Of a stretch of 64,000 nt of DNA, positions 1 to 11,704 are shown one piece after another. This DNA comes from Lineus longissimus (lineage: Eukaryota; Nemertea; Pilidiophora; Heteronemertea; Lineidae): contig NC_088313.1 in assembly GCF_910592395.1 (NCBI RefSeq), positions 5,024,501 through 5,088,500 of the forward strand, in the 5' to 3' direction. Both the position numbers and the translations under genes were made by a program. Position 1 is the stretch's first letter. Each line of letters starts with the position of its first letter. The notes under the pieces are model-generated. The model saw nothing but the letters and a program-made list of their open reading frames with translations, was not told the DNA's origin and did no database searches.

Positions 1-224
1 GCCAACGGTTGGCAAGGTGTCTCATCACTAGGAACGGAACGTGACGTCACGAGCTCTGACGTCACGAGCAGACTACTCCGAGGCTCCCTGACGTCATGAG
101 AGACGCCAGCGCCATCTCCCGAATCAAAACGAAACTAATGTGTCTAAAACGTCATCGGTTGGCATGACGGCACCACGGGTATGACGTCACGAGGACTGAC
201 GTCACTAGCAGCAACTTCCAGGCC
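1..224 (-). repeat. Partial 5S rDNA spacer, edge of a unit
   Basis: This piece matches the non-transcribed spacer of the 5S unit in the orientation of the main array. It starts at the GCCAACGGTTGGC palindrome and carries the TGACGTCA cluster. It has the extra 66-bp block (with the string ACACATTAGTTTCG on the complementary strand) found in the isolated units but missing from all main-array units. The match stops at about 224, where the retroelement terminal repeat begins. The 5S gene of this unit, if present, lies outside the window. Confidence 0.85.
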
Positions 225-227
225 GTA

Positions 228-300
228 AACTGTTCCTGGGCGACACCATTGGTCTCCTGCTCTTCACCATGGGAAGTATTGGGGAAAGAACAGATCTATC
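228..300 (-). repeat. Direct repeat copy 1 (retroelement terminal repeat)
   Basis: 73 bp repeated at 513-585 with about two mismatches. It lies beyond the recombinase gene of a tyrosine-recombinase retroelement, where Ngaro/DIRS-like elements carry their split direct repeats (B1/B2). I did not find the partner A1 repeat at the other end, so the B1/B2 reading is an inference. Confidence 0.6.
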
Positions 301-512
301 CACAGCGAAGAGAGGGAACCATGGACACCTCAGGTCCAAGGGAGGGAGGGGGGGGGGGACAACCTTCTGCTCAATAAACAGCGGCCCCTCCAGCATACAA
401 CTGCTTCTTCTTCAAAACACCTGACACTCCCTCTTCCAGATCTCCTACCCTCTATCATCCAAGAAGAAGAGGCTGGTTCAAAGCGAGGTCGCCTGGTGTC
501 ACTCAGGACGTT

Positions 513-585
513 AACTGTTCCTGGGCGACACCATTGGCCTCCTGCTCTTCACCATGGGAAGTATTGGGGAAAGAACAGATATATC
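513..585 (-). repeat. Direct repeat copy 2 (retroelement terminal repeat)
   Basis: Second copy of the 73-bp repeat at 228-300, separated from it by 212 bp that include a poly-G run near 340-358. In a split-repeat model this copy would be the inner one, next to the body of the element. Confidence 0.6.
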
Positions 586-1179
586 GAGCAAATCACTACC
601 ATGTCCTATTATACACACAGAAATGACTACACAGATACCTCTCCCACTCCCAATACCCCTATCACTCTCCCAGAACTTCCAACAACTGATGCCAACACAA
701 ATATAAACAAATAATTTTATTAAAACCTTAAATCCATCAGAAAATAAAATTTCATTATAAAATAAACTTTATGAACACCGTAGAATCTTTCTACACTATA
801 ATGTCTGCATAGTAACCGAAAAAACTCAACACTGCCACAGAAAACATCAGAAAATCGTTCTACCAAATAACACACATACTATTATGGCACAGCATATCGC
901 GTACTATATCATATGTACTAATATATCGACATTATGTATCAACCTTGACACTTGAAGAAACGAAAAATGGTACACACAATTGAACTACACCCGTAATCTA
1001 CATAACATCAGAACTTACAATAGTAGCTACATGTAGGGTTAACTGGGAACATTTTCCCAATACAAATACACTTACGTGAAGAAGGAGACAAAATCTGAAA
1101 CATACCCCTTGAGACAGCATCACAACCATACTCTAGAGACAACAAGGCGACTCATATTACAACCAAGCACAATATCTCT
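586..1179. other. AT-rich non-coding tail of the retroelement
   Basis: No coding potential is seen. The stretch lies between the inner direct repeat and the recombinase C-terminus and is rich in short A/T runs, consistent with the element's 3' untranslated region. Confidence 0.4.
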
Positions 1180-1946
1180 AGATTGCATTCTGCAAGCCTG
1201 AAGTAACATGTTGAAAAAACAAAGTTTCAACTTCCGCTGACCTTGTGGCGGCCTGAGCCAACTTGTCTGCCACAACAGCCGCATCAGAGAATTGCCTAGC
1301 CCTTGTGTAATACAGGGCAGACTAGTCAGTTGCCCACCCAACATGACTCATGATCTCCTCAACCGAGTCGACTGCACCAGACATACCCATCAAGATGAAA
1401 CATCCAGCTCTCAGGCTATGTAGCGTCTCCCCTTCATACAAATGCAAAGTAACCAGGTACTCCACAAACCTTGAATACATAGTACAGTAAGAAACCGGCT
1501 TGTTGAGAACTCTGCCAGACTCATCAACTAACCTGAACAAATGTGACATGTGACTTCGCTTGCTCCAAAGCTATGTGCTTGTAGTAATCTTTTACACAAG
1601 GAGCACAAGCTGGGTTTCCACTACACCTCTTAACTTCCCACAATCTACCTCGCCCTGCTGATTCAAAAATACGAACCATTTTCTGAATCAGACCATCAAC
1701 AGTAGAAGCAGCCAGTCTGACCGGACAATGACATTCAACCTCAGACTGCGATTGCTGACCTAAATTTACGCACTCCACTCTATGGACCTTTGTCTTACCA
1801 AAGGAATCCTTCCAAATCAAAAACTTAATGACATCATAGGGGTCACAAGTTGTCAAATCAGGTTTATGACTCAATTGTGCCAAAAATAGTTCCAAACTAT
1901 TGGCTATACTAGACTTCCTCCTTGCATTATTCGAATTCTTCCACAC
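1180..1946 (-). pseudogene. Tyrosine recombinase of YR retroelement, frame-broken
   Basis: Three reading frames join end to end. The N-terminal part (1,946-1,524) has the WKDSFGKTKVH and GNPACAPCVKDY blocks typical of retroelement recombinases. The middle part (about 1,549-1,322) has the catalytic Arg in HSLRAG and the His in MSHVGW. The last part (about 1,285-1,180, another frame) has the nucleophile Tyr in LYYTRARQFSD. All the catalytic motif blocks are therefore recognisable, but shifts near 1,540 and 1,315 break the protein. In intact relatives this enzyme integrates the cDNA by site-specific recombination in place of a DDE integrase. It is the last gene of the element, directly downstream of RNase H on the minus strand. 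The family assignment is firm; the loss of function is inferred from the shifts. Confidence 0.8.
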
Positions 1947-2033
1947 ACTGTGTATCTGAGCAAGCCTGCCCTCGATGGCCTCGATATTGATAGGCAGCTG
2001 AGCCTGGAATACAGATGTACAAGAGATAAAAGA

Positions 2034-4255
2034 CTACTCACTGACAACAGGCTGGAAAACAAACCTATAGGCCATCAAAGACCCAGCCAAACCCTTTCGA
2101 TCTGCAACAAACCCCTTCTTGGAGGGCACCAAAACCACATAACGCTGACCCCTTCTACCCAGAATCTGCTCTGATACAGCATACAACTTGACGATCGGCA
2201 TCCACAAGGGTGCTGAATCAGATACTTGTACCACCATGGTACACTTCTCAACCCGCTGCTCAACAAGAAACGTCAACACTGAGAGAACCATGGAAGCAGG
2301 TGGAAATACATAAGGGTTAGACTCTGCTGAAATATCCCGTGCAAACAAATTGACACCATATGTTAACGGACTCGGTGCTGGGGTAAAATGTCTCAAGACG
2401 ACACCCTGACTATCCTTCATAGCATTACTATCAAGGGCCATCAAGTCCACAGAATGGGGCCCATATGCATCTTCCACCTGCTTCCAGACATGGGCAGCTA
2501 ACATGACATCAGTAGCGACACTAACACTTCTAGACGGTGCATCAGCCAGGTTGTCCTTCGAAGGTACATATGACATATTCAAATGAATCTTCTTTACATA
2601 CACCAACTGAAAAATCTGTTTTACAATATCTGTCAACGAACGATCTCTACCCCCCTGGTTTTGCCAGGAACAGAGAAGGGCCTGGTTATATGTCAACAAA
2701 TCTACCCTGTGGCCCGCTATACGTGGTAGGAGGGACTCCAACGCAAAGAGCACAGCCTGCGCCTCCTTCAGATGAATCGGCCGATCGTCATCAGCTTGCC
2801 AGAAATCAGAGAATTGCATACCCTCATGTTCACCAGATAGAACCACTGCACCACACTTATACAGCGATGAATCCGTTGCAAGACCAATCTGCTTATGGCA
2901 TTCTAACTTCCATGGCATAAAACCATCCCAATCATCCAGAAAACGCCAATGCTCAATCTCTGTTCTGAGATCAGTAGAGATCTTAGCAGTACAATCATTC
3001 CTAATACAAAAATATATCGCCCTATTGACTTCCCTCGTATACAAGGATGCCGCTGGAACCACCAAGGCCATTGAAATACACTTACCAGCAAACCTCTGCA
3101 GCGTCCTTACGTCAACCTCATTGGCCGCAAGGATCTGCTCCCTAAGTGCAATGAACCTATCCAGTTTTTCTCTTGGCAAAAGATAGGCCTGCTTGGATTG
3201 GATGAATCAACGAAAAAACCCAAATGCTTCAACAAGGTAGTGCCATCCAACACACTCTTGTGAAGGGCCAAACAATACCCCAAACGCGTCAACAGTTCAA
3301 GGAGAGCATAACACGTCTTGTCAACGCTAACTATCACCTGAGAAGTAACCTTGTTCCTAGCCTCAGTACCAAACCTATCACCAATGTACTGCGTAACTGC
3401 CAGACCAAAACTTCTTAAATATGTCGTAGGGACCATTCCCAAAGTCTGGTATACATATGGTGCCAATTTCAAACCAAACGGCAGCGTATTATAAGCCATC
3501 ACATAGCCTGAAAACACTATGCCAAAAAAGGTTCTGGACTCTTTTGACAACGTTATATGATTATACCCAGATTTGTCATCGCAAGACACCATAAGAGAAT
3601 CCTTAGCCACCAACCGGTGAAGATCCTTCAGGGTCTCCAACTGAAATGGGCAGTCCCTCACCCACAGATTCACATAACGGTTATCATGACATAAACGCGG
3701 TTTCGATGGCTCAACTGTGGCTCAACATGACTACTCTCGGCATCTGGCACTCCCCCACCTTCCCTAGGACAGTAATAGCTCCAGTACCAATCATGTTTTC
3801 CAACCCAGACGCCACAAAGGCAGCATGATTCAGACAACTAGGGGAGTTGGGGAAATACGCAGCCGGAGGAGAGTAGAGGAATCATACACCTTCTTCTTAA
3901 ACTTGCCCTTAAATGGCTTGAAATAATGAGTAACATCCACACCATTAGAGAGCCAAGATCTAATATCATCAAGAGGCAAAACACTACCCTCGAAAGATGA
4001 CAACACCTTTTCCCACTCATTCAACTGGTTATGAACTTGCCCTGAGACAGGGTCCCTAAGAGGCAAAGACCGTGTATCAAATGCTGCGTCCCTCAACAAC
4101 ACATCTTCAAACGGTATAACAACACAGAGAGGGGATCGATGGCCCTCTCCATCCAACGTAGTCCACTGCCGCACTGATGCCATAGCTCTGACCGGGTCAA
4201 ACCCCGACCGTAACTCCCAGTCTGGAGTATAAATCTTGAATTTACTGGCAGGCAA
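2034..4255 (-). pseudogene. Reverse transcriptase-RNase H (pol) of YR retroelement
   Basis: Coding pieces run from 4,255-3,830 (region before the RT fingers), through 3,673-3,107 (RT palm), to 3,179-2,034 (thumb, connection and RNase H). The palm shows CDDKSGYNHI and LPFGLKLAPYVYQ, both typical of DIRS/Ngaro RT. The expected Y-x-D-D active site reads YIGD, losing one catalytic Asp. The RNase H end shows ATDSS and SYVPSKDNLADAPSR, the strongly diagnostic YR-retroelement RNase H motif. Frame changes near 3,830-3,673 and 3,180-3,107 break the frame. A functional protein would copy element RNA to DNA in virus-like particles. It lies between the gag zinc knuckle and the recombinase. Confidence 0.8.
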
Positions 4256-4405
4256 CAGAAATCAATTAATACGAAAAAACTAAGAGAATAGACGCTGGAC
4301 TACAAGACGGAAAGAGCCCTCAACCCCCATCCGTGTAAGCAAAGCCTACTAGGGAAAAAGATTCCCTGGGCAAAGGTTTTGGGCACCCAAATGATAGACC
4401 CTGGT

Positions 4406-4500
4406 CTACTTATCTCTAGACTTCTTCATCTTGTCACAATCTTTGATATAATGATCACCATCACAAAACCAACAAGTAGCGGACTGTAGAAATCTTGGGT
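4406..4500 (-). pseudogene. Gag C-terminal CCHC zinc knuckle
   Basis: Translating the minus strand gives CWFCDGDHYIKDC, a C-X2-C-X4-H-X4-C retroviral-type zinc knuckle, followed by a lysine-rich tail and a TAG stop at 4,406-4,408. It is too short to stand out as an open frame but is unmistakable. In-frame stops lie just upstream, and readable gag-like sequence continues in another frame to about 4,560, so there is a shift near 4,490. This is the end of the gag whose earlier parts lie at 8,722-10,847. Confidence 0.7.
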
Positions 4501-5160
4501 AAATTTCTTATCAGAAAAATGACTACCCCATCCTGTTGTCCTGTTCCCAGCGTCCCTGAGGTTAACGAACATCCCTCAAGAGACCTGGTGCCGTAGACCG
4601 ATGCTGAACTTGCAGACATACTAACTTAGCAGAGAATGAACTCGGAAGTCAGGAGTAATCATATAATAGTTTATTTGTACTTACTTGATTTAGGAGTTTC
4701 TGATTTAGCTAGACACTATTGGATGCAAGCTGGGCCGCCCAAGAGAGGAAAGAGAGAGAGAGAGCCGGCGTGCCCAGTACTTAAATACCCAGACGCCAAG
4801 TCACGAGCTCAGAGTCCAGGATTACGGAAGACGAATACTAATTAAAGGAGCAACCCGGTCCAGGGTACGAGGCCGTCCAGAGAGAGACCTAACAATGTCA
4901 AGTGCCTCCCCCTGGTAGCTAAATACCATTGGGAAGCTATGATTGGACGCCTCGTACCAGGTGACTATGATCGGAACGTTAACTGTGCCAAGATCACCGG
5001 CCATCCCTTTAAGGACATACTGCTGTCACCGCAATCCTCCGACTTGGAACCGCGTGACTCGAACCCCTGGACTCACTGCTTATATTGTATATTCTAAAAG
5101 GCCTTAGTCACAGTATATCATTGTTTCTCATACAAAATACATTACGCCTCGTTTTGATCG

Positions 5161-5477
5161 GAGCGGTCTTGGTATCGTAACCAATGACCGCCTGGGTAGG
5201 TATAAAATTCTGAATTTTAGCAGACGAATTATTTTCACCAAGAAGCAACGACTCAGCCCCACAAAACAATGTCAAGAACACGTGATTTTGAAGTATTCAC
5301 CGATATATTGGGATTTGTGAAGTAGGGAGGATACCCGAGGACTCTTTCGAGGTCGTCAATCAAGACCGCTCGGGTTTGACCTCAAATTACGTCCAAACCC
5401 TCGGCGAAGCGCCTCGGGTTTTGGACTGCATTTTCGGTCTACCCGAGCGGTCTTGATTATACAACCAATGACCGCCA
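5161..5477. repeat. Diverged direct repeat, 33 bp
   Basis: The block beginning GAGCGGTCTTG and ending CCAATGACCGCC occurs at 5,161-5,193 and again at 5,445-5,477 with several mismatches. The second copy overlaps the right arm of the inverted repeat at 5,441-5,458. Confidence 0.6.
5358..5458. repeat. Nested inverted repeat with 18-bp perfect outer stem
   Basis: 5,358-5,375 and 5,441-5,458 are exact reverse complements (AATCAAGACCGCTCGGGT). Inside, 5,391-5,406 and 5,410-5,426 form a second, nearly perfect stem with a 3-base loop (GAGGCG/CGCCTC type core). The whole could extrude as a cruciform or fold as RNA. Confidence 0.7.
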
Positions 5478-7399
5478 GCTCGGTATTAATTCCTTAAATT
5501 ATATTAATCAAGGCTAAGAACAATGACGAATAGCCTGATAAGGCACGTTCGGTAGACTTCAAACGAATTGAGTTAACCCTATGAACACCGTGAAGCCTAC
5601 CTTTTAAGGGCTTCACGGTACAGTCCATTCCACCTTTTATACACACCCAATCTACCCTTTTGTCCTTACCTCACCAGTAGTTCAAAATTTGTTTCAAGGT
5701 GAGCAATAATTTTGCTATATTTTACACTCCCCTCAATCAGAATTCAGTCCCTGATTTGACCTGCAGAAATTCAATATACAGTGTCCCTTTAAACACATTA
5801 GCATTACAGTACTATCCTGGATTTAAGATCACATTTTGTGGTTTAAGTCTGAAATGTCAAATGTATTGACCTCCCGAGTATCGTTTTGGAGTTTACAGTA
5901 TAACATGTTTGTGTACACTGGCCATGCATACGTGCATGTTGAGTATTGATTTTTCATGTGTACCGTTGCGTCGTGAGGTTCGCATCTCTAAAAGTACTCC
6001 TAAAGTTGTAAACACCTGGAAAAAAAAGTCTAAATTATGCTTGAATCTGAAAGAGATGCACTAATTTTAATCATGTACTATTGGAGTACGATCTTGTCTT
6101 CTTTTCCGTAACCATTGTGGTCTGAAATATTAACTTTGAAGCGAATTATCGAACTTTGATTGAAGTCCGATGTGTCCGAGTTTGATTCTGCACGGCGCTA
6201 TGCGTCCCACGGTAACGATCTTTCGGAGCTTGAAAGATCACACTTCACGTCAATATCATGAGTTAGTAATGCATCCATTAGGTTAAATATACATATATTT
6301 GTCTTAGGTATTAGTATGAGCATGATTCATGTACGAATTCTAACCTTTTTACGCGAAAATCCAAGGCCTGTACGATGTCAACACTGCGATCTCCGTCAAT
6401 ATGGCCGCACGTGGTTTGGAACCACGCCTTCTGTGTTCTGCATCGGTGATTCATAGGCCGATTATTCATAAACTGTACATACGAATCCTCTTATATTTTG
6501 ATATAATGTGCTCCGATGATTGACGAATATGATGTATGTATCCATTTGTGGGTGTCGAACTTAGAAATCGGGAAACTTTGAGAAAGTTTGCGGACTTTTT
6601 GAGAGCGTGTCTTCACGTGGCCGGCAGCCGCGATGCAGGGACGTTGTAGTACAAAATGTACGGGGCGCTAATCGCGCATAAATTAACAAGGTTTCGAAAA
6701 CGAAAGTGGTACGACTTTTGTGTTTTCTCCAAAACGTTACATACGAATTTCGTCAAACTTCGGGAACTTAATCTTTGATCTCTTATGAACTTAGTTGTGT
6801 TTGTGTGATTAGGGTGTCGAACCTGTGACTTTGAGAACTTTGAGCCGATTTTTGGGTGTGGCCCTTCGCGTTCTCCGTTCCGACGCCCAACGTCGTTGCT
6901 AGTGTATTTACACGTGGATTCTCCATGTATCGTAAAGTGCGATACGGCCCCGGTCTTGCACATCATGTGTAGAATATTTCTCATAACTTTTTTTGCAAAT
7001 CCGACACCCTATACGCATTTTGTATGTATAATATTTGATATCTTACGATGTGGATATCCAAATTTGAGAAAAATCGTATGTGTGGAATCGAGATATCTGC
7101 CTGTAAACTTGGGCAAAATACTGTAAATTCGCACTTTTTGCGACGAAATGCGCGGAAACGATCCATCGAAATCTTGGAAATTTTGCCTTCAAAGTCCTGT
7201 TTAGCCAAATCTGTACATACGAAATTTGATTTAATCCTTCCATTATACCTTTTGGATTGTACGGATTCTGAAATTATATACCTCATTAGGGTGTCGCACT
7301 TTGTTCTGGGCGAAATCACAGTTTTAATTCAGCATTCGTCTCAAAATTTGGGGACATTTAGGGTTTTTTGGCATCACGTGGTCGATTTCCGGGCACCTC

Positions 7400-7480
7400 A
7401 TTGGCCCTCGCCGCGATCTCAGGACCTGGCTGAAGGTATATAAGCAGGGCTCGGATGGAGGATTTCATTCTTGATCTTGG
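7400..7480 (+). promoter_or_regulatory. TATA-box promoter-like site
   Basis: TATATAAG at 7,437-7,444 with a reverse CCAAT (ATTGG) at 7,400-7,404, about 35 bp upstream, and an initiator-like TTTCATTCTTG about 30 bp downstream. The arrangement resembles a Pol II core promoter such as those in LTRs. No clear coding region follows, so this is a motif-level call only. Confidence 0.3.
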
Positions 7481-8345
7481 TATCAAACTGGTCAGATCGT
7501 TCTATCAGCAAGGTACGCAGCTCAGCCTTAGCGGCCGCCCGGGCTTGGCCGGTGCGGCTCGCGTGTAGACCAATGCGTTATGCAATCCGCATAAGCCTTT
7601 CCACCATGTCGCAGCGATGTGATGCCTTTACACTGATACCATCTAGATTAATTCCTTACCATCCTTTGATCAAGAGTCACACCATCCTATCCATCCGTCG
7701 CCCGGTTTAAAGCTGAACTGCCTGATAAATGTTGTGTTATGTATTGCCGCATATACACTGCTTCTACCATGATTTGACTGTCAGCTTACCATTACCAACC
7801 ACCCGCCGAGTTCCATTGGGATAGCCATGCCCAGCCTACCATGAGATGACCAGTTTAAAGCTGAACTGCCTGTTTTCCGAAGCATGCCTACGTGGTATCA
7901 TAGCTTTACTGTTTAAAAAAAAGAAAAACTTAACCAAGCTGATTTATGTAATCTTTTTCCGAGTAGAATAGCTGGGTTACACTTGGGATTTTCTTCGCCA
8001 TGTAAATAACTTTGAAGAGATGTGAGGAAATATGTCTGGAAAGATGAAAATAATGAATTAGTTCTTTTTACATCTTACTTATGTTGGCCATTATTTCACG
8101 ACGAACCCTAACCTTTGTAGCGTCGCCCTTATCGACGCCTATCTGAAGAGAGTCTGTCACCATTTCTATGTGAAACGCGAGGTGCATTTAATAATAGTTG
8201 AAGTTCTCTGTGGACTATTGCCATGCCATACCAGTCCAACTTGCCTGTAACCAGCCAGCTTCACCAAGTCCCATACCTGCTTCCAAGGTTAATAACAGAG
8301 CCGCACACTTACCATGCCGGGTGTCGCCATGACCTTCAATCCATA

Positions 8346-8441
8346 TCCAGGCTGTTACTAAGCCTTTCCGGGTGTGAACTGTGCCGTCCCCAGGCAGTAA
8401 TCCAGGCTGTTACCAAGCCTGCCCGGATGTGAACCGTACCG
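8346..8441. repeat. 41-bp direct repeat pair
   Basis: 8,346-8,386 and 8,401-8,441 are near-identical copies starting TCCAGGCTGTTAC, offset by 55 bp with about five mismatches. No function is evident. Confidence 0.6.
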
Positions 8442-8721
8442 TACCCATGCAGGCCTGCCTGACTCAGATCATCCCTGATCTATCCATAAACCAGACCAGA
8501 TTTAGTCATGCTTAACCCAGCACCTACCACATGGTGACCATTCCAGTACCAGCCCGACCTTGGACCAGCACCAGAGTGCAGAACTGACGGTTTCATACAG
8601 ACCAATTATGTCAACAGAGAACAATAATGTCAACTTTAGGGATACCAGTGTCTATCAAATGAAAGCACATCAGGAACCTCGCATTTCGAACCATCTGACG
8701 ACAGACTCACTTCCATTATTG

Positions 8722-10847
8722 TCAGTAGTAAAATGATGAACCATTCCAACGTCCTTTCCACTTCCCTGCTACCCCGAGTGTACCAGGCCATGGACACACG
8801 TTAAATACTGAGTGAGAATCGCTACAGGACTTTCCCCCACGATAACCTTTTCCATAGCCACCTCTACCATAACCTCGACCCAGAGAAGGGTAGTACGAAC
8901 CAGGATACCCTGGGTAAAAGGGCATAAACGACATATTGGATGGACTTTGATACAAATTCTCAAGAGGAGAGGCTGACCTCCCTGGGGACGGACTCACTTT
9001 CTTCTCAACTTTGGGAGACTTTGGTGCAGGGGGCTCCCTCTTCATATATTTCGCCAATGCCTTTGAAACTACGTCACATACTCCGCCACCTAACACTGGA
9101 CAACTCAATGCGTCCTTGATTCATTCTGGCCTGCCTCGCCAATTCCGAGAAGACCATCGCATCCTTATCCGCCGTAGCAGTAGCCACCCTGGCCAAATCA
9201 TCGAGGTAGAGTAGCATAAGACTCTCACTGGGCTCATTCTGAGTCGCGAGAGACCTCACCTTGTCCTTGAGGTCCTGTACAGCAGATCCCACCAGAACCC
9301 CAGCAGGTGGAACAGGGTTGACGACCATCTCGTTCACAACACCTTCCTGAATACACACCCTCTTCGGGAGTGGCCCAGCACCAGAAGTACCCTGGAAAAA
9401 CAACAACATACCTAAAATAACAATAACCACGGCACATAGCGCCACACCCACATATAACCTAAAGACCCAACCCCAGAAAGAAAAAACCCAACATGCCATA
9501 CAAGAAAACAACAGGCGAAGCAAAAAACTTAAACCAAACCTATCTCAAAAACCTTAACATAACATCTTATCTCTGCATGACCACCATGCCAACACGATGA
9601 CTTACCTGAGAAGGCTCTGTCAACTTTTGGGCCCCTGGCTGACCCTCCTCATTTGCATACACTATCGCTAAACTAAGGAGCATCCGGCAGTTTGACATAT
9701 TCGTTTCCCGATCGGCCAGCTCCATCACTTCTGCCACAGGCATGACTTTACAATCCCCCACACTATGATATAGTTCCTTCCGCGTAAGTTTTTTGATTTG
9801 TGATGCGGTTCGTGAGCCGGTGTCGATTCAGCGCATCAAAACTCGCGCGCGAAAATCTCTCTTCAGTTTGCGCGTACTGTGAACTTCACCGGCTTCACCA
9901 GCATCACCGGCGCGGCGCAATAGGCCTACTTCACCGGCATCATCGGCGGCACGTCAAGCGTCAGTCATGCGTCATTTACAAAAATCTGTTGTCTTTTTAA
10001 AATTCTCATTCTGCTCTTGTTCGTCCTCTGGTCAAGATGTCTAATTTATACAAGAAGATACACGTTCCGTCGATTGATCAAGTTTTAGCCGAAGATATAC
10101 CATGGGAATTAAGTTACCAAACGTCAAGAGTCTCCGATGGTTGGTTAACTCACACAGATTTGGTTACTCGTATTCTTAAAGACAAACGATCAACTTTGAG
10201 TTGGTGCATGGAAAGGAATTTAATTTCCAGCTCTAGAAACTGTCCCGAGTGCAGTTTTCCCGAAACATGACGACGAGCCGGTGGCCGGTGAAGCCGGTGG
10301 AGCCGGTGGCCGGTGACGCCGGTGGAGCCGGTGGCCGGTGGAATACACCTAGGCTCATCAGAACCATATCGGGGCGGTGGCCGGTGGAGCCGGTGTAAGA
10401 TTTACAGAGCCTCATCAGAACCATATCGGGTCGGTGGCCGGTGTAGCCGGTGTAAAATTGACTGCCATAAAGCATAAAGCCGGCAGACGGTGAGCCGGTG
10501 GTCGGTGATTCGACGTTGTCCATGCTTGCAAAAGAAGTCCCATGTCAATCATTCACCTATTTGCATAATTAATACGCGTAGTAATCACTTCGGACAACGC
10601 TTCATGTCGTAGAATTGTGGGGGATTGTAAAGTCGCTCCCTGCCATATTCCGTCCCGCCACCCGTCGGAATTCCTCCGCCAACTCACTTGCGGTCAATTT
10701 TTCCGTCAGACGGTCCAAGGACACCGACGCAAAATCCTTAAAATCATTTATCGAGGCAGCCCTGAAGCGCTTTAGCAGTGGGAGGGGGTCCACCCCCACC
10801 AACGAGTGCCGTCTTTTTAACACTGTAGGAAGCACCATGTCTAACAC
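8722..10847 (-). pseudogene. Gag-like region of the YR retroelement, multiply broken
   Basis: Four minus-strand frames follow one another. 10,847-10,602 has a basic/acidic helical stretch with KRFRAASINDFKDF. 9,761-9,567 has a short helical piece. 9,523-9,074 contains LARQARMNQGRIE and a run of helical, charged sequence. 9,108-8,722 continues it in another frame (near VCDVVSKALAKYM) and ends in a Gly/Tyr/Arg-rich segment (GRGYGRGGYGKGYRGG) typical of gag nucleic-acid-binding tails. The CCHC knuckle expected next is found 4 kb away at 4,406-4,500, same strand. The GCC-GGT-rich repeat at 10,272-10,508 interrupts the first two pieces. Gag identity is inferred from position and composition, not from a recognised domain. 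Confidence 0.5.
10272..10508. repeat. GCCGGTG-based minisatellite
   Basis: Dense repetition of AGCCGGTGGCCGGTG-type units. It includes a roughly 65-bp higher-order duplication starting at the CTCATCAGAACCATATCGGG block (twice, near 10,353 and 10,411). A smaller related cluster of TTCACCGGC units lies at about 9,888-9,955. Confidence 0.75.
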
Positions 10848-10850
10848 CAG

Positions 10851-11704
10851 CGGTAGCAGGCAGAGCTCGGAAAACTAAAAACAACAAACAGCAGACTTAA
10901 ACACAGGCTGGAACATGACTTTTCTCCGATCTGATTGCCCCCCGACACAAAAACCAGATCGTTGCCGTTGGTCACCACACCTCTGCAGCGTAGGAATATA
11001 GGCCTAGGGCACACAAACCGGACATAAACACAACTTGCACATAACATACACTCATGTCACTCAACCACCCTGCAGGCTGCACCCCTCCAGCAGGAAGACA
11101 ACCAAGCCACACTGACTGATATTGAACTAATTGTAGGCCTAAACAACTTGACCTAGCACCCAGCCTACCACTGTAACTTGATGCAAAAAGAGAAAAACCT
11201 CTTCCCCGTACTATAAAACTACTTGTACACATCACAATCATGGAATACACACTACAGACTCATGCACCAGACTGGGAACAACGTTTACATGACGTAGTGT
11301 TGGCCGTCGTCACGTCACCATGCATTTTACATTACTGTAACGTGACGAGACGCGACGTTTACGCAAAACGCTGGTCCCAATCAAGTGCATGGATCAAAGC
11401 CATGCACACACGTGTATCCCTCGATGCATTCCTCTACCCTATGCACACCACGTGCCTCGAGCAATACATCGTGCCGTACATTCTGCATACCGCCAAGATG
11501 GCGCCCATCCCGCGGCAACACGCGCCGGTACAAAAAACACTATAATCTCGCCAAATGTTTACCCTACACGTTAAAAAACCCTTACTCAGTTTGACTATAG
11601 TCCTTGCTCGACCATATTAAGCCCTTCACGACTTGCCCTTCTCGGCGAAATACGAGATATTTACCTAAACGTGGCGACACGAACCGACCACACCCTCGAC
11701 ACAC
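10851..11704. other. Unassigned sequence between retroelement and 5S unit
   Basis: No family-level coding signal. Short plus-strand frames at 11,240-11,594 overlap in several registers and look like chance openings. Includes scattered ACGTCAC/CGTGACG half-sites resembling those of the 5S spacer. The 5S unit begins abruptly at about 11,705. Confidence 0.4.

Larger units (their letters stand above)
4510..8700. other. About 4 kb non-coding block splitting the retroelement gag
   Basis: No recognisable gene on either strand; the open frames at 6,613-6,984 and 6,981-7,443 show no family motifs and overlap on both strands. Contents seen: a GA-rich run at 4,750-4,770, a strong nested inverted repeat at 5,358-5,458, diverged repeats of a GGGTGTCGAACTT-type block near 6,549, 6,811 and 7,289, a TATA/CCAAT promoter-like site near 7,437 and a 41-bp direct repeat at 8,346-8,441. 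The position between the gag body and its zinc knuckle suggests an insertion, possibly a non-autonomous element, but I could not find matching target duplications. Confidence 0.4.
228..10850 (-). mobile_element. Decayed tyrosine-recombinase retroelement (Ngaro/DIRS-like)
   Basis: Minus-strand order is gag pieces (10,847 to 8,722), a gag zinc knuckle (about 4,406-4,500), RT and RNase H (4,255 to 2,034), then a tyrosine recombinase (1,946 to about 1,180), then 73-bp direct repeats. Gag-RT-RH-YR order and the lack of a DDE integrase are the hallmarks of YR retroelements. No methyltransferase domain is visible after RNase H, which favours Ngaro over DIRS. Many frameshifts and an RT active site that reads YIGD rather than YIDD/YVDD show that it is dead. 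About 4 kb of unrelated non-coding sequence separates the two halves of gag, so the outer limits are approximate. Confidence 0.75.

Noticed and set aside
6613-7443. Overlapping 112-131-codon frames on both strands
   Set aside because: No motif, mutual overlap on opposite strands, and located in repetitive AT-rich sequence; treated as chance openings.
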